Shown: in pieces, positions 34,125-40,942 of the stretch
Numbering within the stretch: position 1 is the stretch's first letter
How the letters are laid out: every line of letters starts with the position of its first letter
Program-made: the position numbers and the translations under genes
Assembly: GCA_017472145.1 (NCBI GenBank)
Contig: JAFUQX010000011.1
Location: forward strand, 88,930 to 152,929
DNA length: 64,000 nt
Source: Ruminococcus sp.
GTDB lineage: Bacteria; Bacillota; Clostridia; Oscillospirales; Ruminococcaceae
Direction: 5' to 3'
Notes under the pieces: model-generated
Databases searched by the model: none
What the model was told of the DNA's origin: nothing
What the model saw: only the letters and a program-made list of their open reading frames with translations

Positions 34125-34763
34125 ATGGCTGTACTGTTACTGCGGCTTGCGGCCCCCTTGCAGGCATGGGGCGGCAGTGCCAAATTTGAGGTGCGTACAA
34201 CGCAGCGTGAGCCCACCAAAAGCGGCGTGATCGGACTGCTGGCGGCCTCCCTCGGCATACCGCGTGATGCCGATCTCTCCAAACACGCCAACCTCTCTTC
34301 ACTTCGTTTCGGTATTCGCGTGGAACGGGAGGGAAAACTCCTGCGGGATTTTCATACTGCCCGTAGTGAGGATGGAAAAACGGCATATATCACTGAACGC
34401 TATTATCTGTCCGATGCAATCTTTCTTGCTGCACTTGAATCCGAGAATACCGTATTTCTTGAAACACTCGCTCATGCGCTGAAGCACCCTGTCTATCCGC
34501 TGTTTCTTGGAAGAAGATCCTGTCCTCCGACCCTGCCGCTCTTACTTGGTATCCGTGAGGGAACACTCATGCAGGTTCTGCGTGATGAACCAAAGTTGGA
34601 AAAAAGTTCCTCCATGCGGATCGTCTGCGATGCAGCAGAGAATGGTTTTCCTGTGCAGGACGTGCCGGTTTCTTTCTCCCCGCTGCACAGAAAGCACAAA
34701 TTCCGCATGGTGCAGGAAGAGATACTGTTCTCCGATGAACATGATCCGATGGCAGAATTGTGA
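34125..34763 (+). CDS. casD: Cascade subunit Cas5e (CasD)
   Basis: A 212-residue Cas5e, which binds the 5' handle of the crRNA and links Cas7 to Cse1. The N-terminal RAMP strand LLRLAAPLQAWGGSAKFEVR and the following TQREPTKSGVIGLLAASLG are the hallmark of the family. Further on are YYLSDAIFLAALESE and HPVYPLFLGRRSCPPTLP. The first ATG is kept: the ribosome binding site (GTGAGGTG) overlaps the end of cas7e. It is intact and of usual length (about 220). Confidence 0.95.
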   Translation: MAVLLLRLAAPLQAWGGSAKFEVRTTQREPTKSGVIGLLAASLGIPRDADLSKHANLSSLRFGIRVEREGKLLRDFHTARSEDGKTAYITERYYLSDAIFLAALESENTVFLETLAHALKHPVYPLFLGRRSCPPTLPLLLGIREGTLMQVLRDEPKLEKSSSMRIVCDAAENGFPVQDVPVSFSPLHRKHKFRMVQEEILFSDEHDPMAEL

Positions 34764-34771
34764 GGTGACAT

Positions 34772-35395
34772 ATGTATTTATCAAGAATGAAGCTGGATCT
34801 GTCCAGAAGGCAGACGATGAAAGCACTTGCTTCGCCGAATCTCTTCCACGGTGCGATCGAAAGCTGCGAAACAGAGGGCAGAACACGAAAGCTCTGGCGG
34901 ATCGACACATTGGGCGGTGCGCCGTATCTGCTGATCCTGAGCGAACAGAAGCTTGATTTTTCGCCTGCTGCGCAGCAGTTCTGCACGGATACAGCGGTGG
35001 AATCAAAATGCTATGACCAATTTCTGGAGCGAATCACAGAGGGCAGCCGTTGGCGGTTCAGACTATGTGCGAATCCTACAATACAGCGGAAATGCGGTGA
35101 TGAGCGTGGAAAAGTGATGGCACATATTACCGCAGCTTTTCAGGAAGAATGGCTGAAAAAACAGGCTAAAAAACACGGCTTTTCCCTGAATGCAGAGGAA
35201 TTCCTGGTGACCGGATCACAATGGTACAATTTCCGCAAGGGTTCAGATCGTCAGAATGTCCGGATGCTTGCAGTCACCTATGAAGGAATCCTGACTGTGA
35301 TGGATGCGGATGCATTCCGAAAGGCTCTGACACAGGGAATCGGACGTGAAAAAGCGTATGGAATGGGCCTTCTGACCATTGCCGGCATACGGTGA
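34772..35395 (+). CDS. casE: CRISPR RNA endoribonuclease Cas6e (CasE/Cse3)
   Basis: A 207-residue Cas6e, the enzyme that cuts the pre-crRNA at the repeat hairpin and stays bound to the 3' end. The N-terminus is MYLSRMKLDLSRRQTMKAL, followed by SPNLFHGAIESC, where His26 lies at the catalytic place known from other Cas6e proteins. The Gly-rich loop near the C-terminus (GIGREKAYGMGLLTI) is present. The repeat of the nearby array carries the expected stem (CCCCGC/GCGGGG) for cleavage. GAGGTGACAT precedes the ATG. Confidence 0.95.
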   Translation: MYLSRMKLDLSRRQTMKALASPNLFHGAIESCETEGRTRKLWRIDTLGGAPYLLILSEQKLDFSPAAQQFCTDTAVESKCYDQFLERITEGSRWRFRLCANPTIQRKCGDERGKVMAHITAAFQEEWLKKQAKKHGFSLNAEEFLVTGSQWYNFRKGSDRQNVRMLAVTYEGILTVMDADAFRKALTQGIGREKAYGMGLLTIAGIR

Positions 35396-36333
35396 ACGAT
35401 ATGCAGAATGGCATGAAAAAACCGGAGCTGCAGCAGCTTCCGGTCATCAGCGACAGAATGACATTTCTCTATCTGGAACATTGTAAAATCAGTCGTGAGG
35501 ATGGGGCGATCACCGTCCGTGATCAGGATGGTATCATCCATATTCCAGCGGCTTCCATTACCGTTCTCCTGCTTGGTCCTGGGACGGATATTTCACATCG
35601 TGCAATGGAGCTGATCGGTGATATGGGTGTTTCTGTTATCTGGGTAGGGGAACATGGCGTGCGGTACTATGCACTTGGGCGTTCTCTCAATGCCCATACC
35701 CATTTGCTGGAAAGGCAGGCAAAGCTTGCAGTGAATACCCGTTCACATCTTGCAGTCGTGCGGAAAATGTACGAAATGCGGTTTGCCGGTGAGGATGTGT
35801 CTGGACTGACACTGCAGCAGCTTCGGGGGCGTGAGGGATCACGAATGCGGAGGTTCTACCGTGAACAATCCAAAAAATGGAATGTGCCGTGGCACGGCAG
35901 AAACTATGATGCAGAGGATTTTGCATCGGGTGATCCTATCAATCAGGCCTTATCAGCAGGTAACGTCTGCCTGTATGGACTGGCCAGTGCAGTCATTGCT
36001 GCATTGGGCTGTTCTTTAGGACTAGGATTTGTCCATGTAGGTCATGAGTTTTCTTTTGCCTATGATATTGCTGATCTTTACAAATCGGAGATTACCATTC
36101 CCATCGCATTTCAGACAGCTGCAGAAAATCCGCCCGAATTGCCGAACGTTGTCAGACGCCGGGTGAGGGACAGCTTTGCCAAAACGCATATTCTCGAACG
36201 AATGGTACGGGACATCAAGTACTTACTTTCGGAAGAAGCTGAACCCGAACCGGAGCAGGTCCTCTATCTTTGGGATAATTTGCATGAGCATATGGATTCC
36301 GGCGTTTCCTATGGGAAGGAGGAGGATGGATGA
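35392..36333 (+). CDS. cas1: CRISPR integrase Cas1 (type I-E)
   Basis: A 313-residue Cas1 of the I-E group, which with Cas2 inserts new spacers. Conserved stretches are ISDRMTFLYLEHCKISREDG near residue 20, GPGTDISHRAMEL near 65, the Glu of GREGSRMRRFYREQ near 147, and FVHVGHEFSFAYDIADLYK near 220, with the metal-binding His and Asp. The GTG at 35392 overlaps the casE stop (GTGA); ATG at 35401 or 35413 are possible starts, since no strong ribosome binding site marks one. cas2 overlaps its end by four bases. Confidence 0.95.
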   Translation: MNDMQNGMKKPELQQLPVISDRMTFLYLEHCKISREDGAITVRDQDGIIHIPAASITVLLLGPGTDISHRAMELIGDMGVSVIWVGEHGVRYYALGRSLNAHTHLLERQAKLAVNTRSHLAVVRKMYEMRFAGEDVSGLTLQQLRGREGSRMRRFYREQSKKWNVPWHGRNYDAEDFASGDPINQALSAGNVCLYGLASAVIAALGCSLGLGFVHVGHEFSFAYDIADLYKSEITIPIAFQTAAENPPELPNVVRRRVRDSFAKTHILERMVRDIKYLLSEEAEPEPEQVLYLWDNLHEHMDSGVSYGKEEDG

Positions 36334-37196
36334 TCGTCATCACCATGTCAAACTGTCCGCCGAAGCTTCGGGGGGATTTATCACTCTGGCTGATGGAGAT
36401 CAATACAGGAGTCTATGTCGGACAGGTGAATGCCCGTGTCAGGGAGTCCCTCTGGAAACGTGTCTGCGAAAACCTCCGTGACGGTCAGGCAACGATGGTA
36501 TTTACAACGAATAATGAACAGCATATGGAATTCTGTGTGCATAATACCAGCTGGAAACCGGTCGATTATGACGGCATGAAGCTGATGAAGCGACCGCTCA
36601 CACAATGTGCTGGAGGTACATCCGTTCTGCCGGAGGGCTTCAGTACAGCAGCAAAACAGCGGATGGGCAGACGGCACAGAAACAGAGAGCAACAGAATTC
36701 CTATTTTGTAATCGATATCGAAACAACAGGCTTGTCCCATGAAAAGGACAGCATTCTTGAGGTTGGTATGCTTGAAATAAAGGATGGTGTGTGTGTTACA
36801 GAGAATGAATGGCTGATCCGAACAGATGCTGAAATTCCGGAGCAGATCACCCGTTTAACAGGACTGACCAGACCATTGCTGGATGCTTCCGGAGAAGCGA
36901 TGCAGGATGTACTGCAGGAGCTTCTTGAAAGGACAAAATGCAGAAATGTGATATTCTATCATGCGAATTTCGACTGCCTGTTTCTGGAATCAGCGTGTCG
37001 GAAAAGCGGATTGCCAACACCGGAATTCCGGGTTACAGATGTGATGCAATTCGCAAAGAGCAAATTAAAGGAGCTTGCAAATTATAAGCTGGAAACGGTT
37101 GCCAGAGCATTGGGCATAACAAATCCACAGAAGCACAGAGCACTCGATGACTGCAAACTGCTGCTGGAGGTCTGGAAGAAACTGAATGAAATGTAA
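36330..37196 (+). CDS. cas2: Cas2e fused to a DnaQ-like (DEDDh) 3'-5' exonuclease
   Basis: A 288-residue fusion. Residues 1-95 are a type I-E Cas2: MIVITMSNCPPKLRGDLSLW, then GVYVGQVNARVRESLWKRV and TNNEQHMEF. A basic linker (about 100-122) leads to a DEDDh exonuclease at 125-288: FVIDIETTGL (Asp129, Glu131), FYHANFDCLF (Asp215) and HRALDDCKLL (His269, Asp274). All four acidic residues and the His are present, so the exonuclease is probably active. In known I-E systems, DnaQ-like exonucleases trim the 3' ends of prespacers before Cas1 integrates them; Cas2-DnaQ fusions have been seen in some streptococcal I-E loci. It ends 44 bases before the first repeat. Confidence 0.95.
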   Translation: MIVITMSNCPPKLRGDLSLWLMEINTGVYVGQVNARVRESLWKRVCENLRDGQATMVFTTNNEQHMEFCVHNTSWKPVDYDGMKLMKRPLTQCAGGTSVLPEGFSTAAKQRMGRRHRNREQQNSYFVIDIETTGLSHEKDSILEVGMLEIKDGVCVTENEWLIRTDAEIPEQITRLTGLTRPLLDASGEAMQDVLQELLERTKCRNVIFYHANFDCLFLESACRKSGLPTPEFRVTDVMQFAKSKLKELANYKLETVARALGITNPQKHRALDDCKLLLEVWKKLNEM

Positions 37197-37240
37197 TGTT
37201 CCAATTTTCAAAAATGCCGATATTAAGGGATTTTTTTAGT
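37197..37240 (+). promoter_or_regulatory. CRISPR leader (short, AT-rich)
   Basis: Forty-four AT-rich bases, with GATTTTTTTAGT just before the first repeat, lie between the cas2 stop and the array. The degenerate repeat is at the far end, which confirms that this is the leader side. There is no room for a separate full promoter, so the array may be transcribed from the cas operon or from a promoter inside cas2. Confidence 0.7.
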
Positions 37241-39039
37241 CTTTTCCCCGCACCTGCGGGGGTGATCCGTTATGAGAGAAATCGAATTTAAACCACAGGA
37301 CCTTTTCCCCGCACCTGCGGGGGTGATCCTACCACTCATTCCAGTTGTTGGAGTGAGTGGTACTTTTCCCCGCACCTGCGGGGGTGATCCCTGGGGAGGT
37401 GATACATGATGGAGTACAAGCAGCTTTTCCCCGCACCTGCGGGGGTGATCCTAAATCTGATTGAGTAGCGGAATGTAATCTTGTCTTTTCCCCGCACCTG
37501 CGGGGGTGATCCTGCCTGTTTCCGACCACTGAAATAGAATCAGTGCTTTTCCCCGCACCTGCGGGGGTGATCCTAAGGACTTGCACTCTCGACTGCTCAG
37601 ACAGGCCTTTTCCCCGCACCTGCGGGGGTGATCCCTTTTCTTGAGACAAAGCGCAAAACTGAAAAAGCTTTTCCCCGCACCTGCGGGGGTGATCCACAGG
37701 ATCAGCTGTATTACTTCATCATTGACACCTTTTCCCCGCACCTGCGGGGGTGATCCTCTCATCATCTGTTGCCAGTATCGAATAGATCACTTTTCCCCGC
37801 ACCTGCGGGGGTGATCCCAAATTCATTGGAGCAGGACGTTTAACAGCAGACTTTTCCCCGCACCTGCGGGGGTGATCCTTAGCTGAAAAGATGTGGATAG
37901 GGAAAACCGAACTTTTCCCCGCACCTGCGGGGGTGATCCTGCTTCGAGGATATCCTCGCAACTTCTGTACTTCTTTTCCCCGCACCTGCGGGGGTGATCC
38001 TATGCGTGGATTTGCATCGCATCGCAAAGAGTGCTTTTCCCCGCACCTGCGGGGGTGATCCCTCCGCATCCAACTTAAGAGCCGCCCGGGCATCCTTTTC
38101 CCCGCACCTGCGGGGGTGATCCTACGTAGAGGAAACAATAAAAACCGTAGCAGGACTTTTCCCCGCACCTGCGGGGGTGATCCTCTATGGGGAAGCTGTC
38201 GGAGAATATTGACTATCTTTTCCCCGCACCTGCGGGGGTGATCCCAGGTCTCCGCATCACGGATGTGCTCAGCCTTACTTTTCCCCGCACCTGCGGGGGT
38301 GATCCTTATCCGCTCTGGCGAAGCTGACATTGCTGAGACTTTTCCCCGCACCTGCGGGGGTGATCCCCGATAATGATTGATATTGTGCTCTCATACGAGC
38401 TTTTCCCCGCACCTGCGGGGGTGATCCCGCAAAAATAGGTTTTTACTCCTCCAGCGTATGCTTTTCCCCGCACCTGCGGGGGTGATCCCGACATCATGAA
38501 GGGAGTAAGAATGTGAATGAAACTTTTCCCCGCACCTGCGGGGGTGATCCCCGGCTAAGTTCGATCTGGAGGAAAATGGAACACTTTTCCCCGCACCTGC
38601 GGGGGTGATCCTCGACTGGACAGGGGCCTGTGTGATAATTGGTTCTTTTCCCCGCACCTGCGGGGGTGATCCTGGGTGTGTGTGTTGCCCATTCAGGGAA
38701 AACGACTTTTCCCCGCACCTGCGGGGGTGATCCTACGAGATGGCAAGCCCAGCCGTAAAAATATGGCTTTTCCCCGCACCTGCGGGGGTGATCCTGCGGA
38801 TGGTATGTGTCATTGCTCGCATTGTATGCTTTTCCCCGCACCTGCGGGGGTGATCCTTATCTCACCGATAGTTACAGGATTGATAGCTTCTTTTCCCCGC
38901 ACCTGCGGGGGTGATCCTCGTTTCTGGGAGGCGGCACAAGCTGATATAAACTTTTCCCCGCACCTGCGGGGGTGATCCGCGGGGGGCAGATGTGCGGAGT
39001 GCGACAGTCCGCTTTTCCCCGCACCTGCGGGGGTGATGG
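37241..39039 (+). CRISPR. Type I-E CRISPR array, 30 repeats and 29 spacers
   Basis: Repeats of 28 bases (begins CTTTTCCCC, hairpin core CCCCGCACCTGCGGGG, ends GGTGATCC) start every 61 bases from 37241. I placed all 30 starts; the last is at 39012 and ends GATGG instead of GATCC. Spacers are 33 bases, except numbers 21 and 26, which are 34. All internal repeats are identical, a sign of an array that is still being extended. The stem matches what Cas6e cuts. Orientation is leader-proximal next to cas2 and transcription rightwards. Long open frames on both strands across the array come from the repeat and are not genes. Confidence 0.99.
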
Positions 39040-39193
39040 CAAAAAGTCCAAAAATCCCAGAGCACCGGATAAGAATTTCAGCGTTTTGGAGAAGCTGAAA
39101 TTGGAAATCCAGCCGGGAATCATACTTTGCATGGCGGATGAAATGATACCATACAATCGTGAGGTCTGGTATTATCCTGTGTCGACGATATAA
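39040..39193 (+). pseudogene. C-terminal gene remnant fused to the trailer end of the array
   Basis: Immediately after the last repeat an in-frame stretch encodes about 50 residues ending at TAA 39191-39193, including SVLEKLKLEIQPGIILCMAD and REVWYYPVSTI. It reads like the end of a real protein; the pattern (long helix, PG-hydrophobic strand, basic turn, W-x-x-PV) recalls C-termini of AAA+ ATP-binding proteins with a DUF4143-type tail, a tentative match. The upstream part is absent, and the frame runs into the array. From 39194 to 39391 I see no gene, only a short spaced region with AAAGTGCAGAAATTGCACTT, a small dyad. Confidence 0.5.
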
Positions 39194-39391
39194 GAAATCG
39201 CTCAAAGTGCAGAAATTGCACTTCGAAATGGCAAACAGACTTTTTTCCACGCACGGAAATCCACATTCGATTGCTTTTCAAGCACGGATTTCAACGAAAT
39301 ACCGCCATTTGACATCATTTCGGACGTGTCGTGGCATGTTAAGTGTGTGGCGTTGATGTCGAGGTGAAAATTGAATTTGGAGGTGAAAAAG

Positions 39392-39682
39392 ATGAACAGC
39401 AAAAAATTTCCCTTTGCGGATTCACCCGATACAGCTTGCTTTACCTGCCGTCATGTATTAGAAGATAACAAGCCAATACTATATGTTTCCCACGATGAGG
39501 ACGGTTGCTGGCAGTTTTTATGCGGCGAAAATCATGCGGAAGATGATGCAATAATCGTATCTCTGGCGAAAATTTTAAGTATTGACGAGTCAATGGAAGC
39601 TCTGGCAGAATTGGATTACGGTGAGTATGCAGAAGCCGAAGACGAAACAAGCGATTGGAACATTGGATATGTGAATAAATAA
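39392..39682 (+). CDS. Small acidic protein of unknown function
   Basis: A 96-residue protein starting at ATG 39392, behind a good GGAGGTG site; the in-frame TTG at 39371 is rejected. It is acidic, with two Cys near the N-terminus (CFTCRHVLED), the pattern YVSHDEDGCWQFLCG near residue 40, and an Asp/Glu-rich tail. The WQFLCG strand after a DEDG turn is seen in small Firmicute proteins that I recall as orphan or immunity-like proteins, but the family cannot be named with confidence. It lies between the array remnant and the right-hand recombinase tail, with a strong terminator right after it. Confidence 0.6.
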   Translation: MNSKKFPFADSPDTACFTCRHVLEDNKPILYVSHDEDGCWQFLCGENHAEDDAIIVSLAKILSIDESMEALAELDYGEYAEAEDETSDWNIGYVNK

Positions 39683-39691
39683 AAGTAAAAC

Positions 39692-39733
39692 AAGCCCCTC
39701 ATCACCGAACCACCGATGATGAGGGGCTTTTCT
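39692..39733 (+). terminator. Terminator of the small acidic gene, also facing the recombinase remnant
   Basis: AAGCCCCTCATCA and TGATGAGGGGCTT form a 13-bp perfect stem followed by TTCTC. It resembles the terminator at 27209-27246, with the same AGCCCCTCA start. Confidence 0.85.
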
Positions 39734-39741
39734 CTACCCAT

Positions 39742-39810
39742 TCACTTCTCCACCACAACCTCCACCTCCGACTGAAACGCAAACACCTGATGAGTCTCCA
39801 ACACAGTGAT
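39742..39810 (-). pseudogene. Short C-terminal remnant of a second large serine recombinase
   Basis: The minus strand encodes 22 residues, ITVLETHQVFAFQSEVEVVV then EK and TGA. They align without gaps to the end of the recombinase remnant at 27260 (VTVFGDYLVFRFKSGVTISI then EK and TGA), with matches at T, V, VF, F, S, V and EK. The DNA downstream of both stops also agrees, including the terminator. The rest of the gene is replaced by the end of the AraC gene from 39819. This supports a right-hand boundary of the island. Confidence 0.55.
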
Positions 39811-39818
39811 ACCTTGTG

Positions 39819-40670
39819 TTATTTCGTCCTCTTCTTCCGATACTCCGACGGCGAAACCCCGATATGCTTATGAAACAGCCTGCTGAAATACAGCGGATTA
39901 TCATATCCCACCGCTTGTGCAATCTCGGAGATGTTGTATTCCGTTGATTCGAGCAGGCTCTGTGCATTTGCCATGCGCAGGGAGAGGATGTACTGCATCG
40001 GCGTCACCTTTACGATCTGCTTGAAGCTCCGGATAAACCAGCAGGTACTCATGTGCCGTGAAGCTGCATAATCATCGATATTGATCTGTTCGTTGTAGTG
40101 TTCATTGAAATAATGCGCAGCACGTTCGATTTCATTCTGAATATCACTTCCAGCTTTTCGGCCTTCACGCAGATAGCGATTGATCATAATGAAAATATGC
40201 CGCAGATTCAGCGCAAGCAGTTCCTCATAATTCGGTCGTCCCAGCTGCAATTCCTGAATCATCTGGCGGTACAGCCATTGATAATCAGGAGAGGTACCGG
40301 TATAGAACACATTTTCAGTATGGGGCAGCTCATAGTTATCCAGAATGCCCTCCACCATTCTTCCGGTAAAATGTACCCAGTATACCTCCGTTTTATCAGG
40401 TGCGTGGTAGTAATACATCTGCGTTTCTCCCGGACGGAACAGAATCATGTTTCCTTCCGTAATGATGCGTTCCTGGCCGTCAAAATAAAAGTGACCCTTC
40501 CCCTTTGCAATATACAAAAGCTGATAGTCCCGTCTGCCATTGGGACGTTCTGTAGAAACCGTCGGACGACTGTGTACACGGTAATAGCCGCAGCTCGTTA
40601 CGATGAGTGATCTGCTCTCATCCACAATATCCGTCAGTGAATTATGCAGGTAAGCAACGTTGGTAAACAT
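39819..40670 (-). CDS. AraC-family transcriptional regulator of the lactose/galactose operon
   Basis: A 283-residue regulator with an N-terminal cupin-type sugar-binding domain (about residues 20-165, including GKGHFYFDGQERIITEGNMI) and a C-terminal pair of helix-turn-helix motifs (about 185-283). The signature second helix-turn-helix is ISEIAQAVGYDNPLYFSRLF, ending HIGVSPSEYRKKRTK. It is divergent from the transporter-lacZ-galK-galT operon and most likely activates it when the sugar is present. A consensus-like promoter is at 40703-40731. Which sugar it senses is inferred from the neighbours. Confidence 0.9.
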   Translation of the reverse strand: MFTNVAYLHNSLTDIVDESRSLIVTSCGYYRVHSRPTVSTERPNGRRDYQLLYIAKGKGHFYFDGQERIITEGNMILFRPGETQMYYYHAPDKTEVYWVHFTGRMVEGILDNYELPHTENVFYTGTSPDYQWLYRQMIQELQLGRPNYEELLALNLRHIFIMINRYLREGRKAGSDIQNEIERAAHYFNEHYNEQINIDDYAASRHMSTCWFIRSFKQIVKVTPMQYILSLRMANAQSLLESTEYNISEIAQAVGYDNPLYFSRLFHKHIGVSPSEYRKKRTK

Positions 40671-40702
40671 AGGAATCCTCCGTTCTTTTTGAAGCTGCTT
40701 AC

Positions 40703-40731
40703 ATTATACCATAATCTGATCCGATTTTCAA
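40703..40731 (-). promoter_or_regulatory. Promoter of the AraC-family gene
   Basis: On the minus strand TTGAAA (40726-40731), a 17-base spacer and TATAAT (40703-40708) lie about 30 bases before the start codon. Confidence 0.8.
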
Positions 40732-40942
40732 TTGGATCTGTATCATTTTGTGCATGTTTTGTCCGATTGTGTTTATGGTTTTCGCTTTGGGGATATGGTA
40801 GAATAGAATCAAGAAGTAAAGGCGCCTTTAATTGAATTGCAGTATCTGACCTGATATTGAATACTGCGGCCAAAGCAGAACTCGAGAACTGCGGCGGACG
40901 TTAACAGAATCAATAATGTATTCTTTTAAAGGAGAGAGTAAC
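40732..40942 (+). promoter_or_regulatory. Control region of the lac/gal operon
   Basis: A TAGAAT box near 40799 has no good -35, as expected for an activated promoter. Just upstream are T/G-rich near-repeats (TTTTGTGCATG, TTTTGTCCGATTG, TGTTTATGG) that could be AraC-type half-sites. Between 40830 and 40915 are GCAGTATC...GATATTGAATACTGC and GCGGCC-type dyads. AAAGGAGAGAG precedes the transporter start. Confidence 0.45.

Noticed and set aside
38489-38522. Self-targeting spacers against genes in this window
   Set aside because: By eye no spacer matches another part of the window; a full-genome search was not possible here, so this is only a local negative.
37329-39250. Many open frames on both strands across the array encoding repeated peptides such as ITPAGAGK and DHPRRCGEK
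   Set aside because: They are translations of the CRISPR repeat in different frames; the 61-base period and identical repeats explain them.
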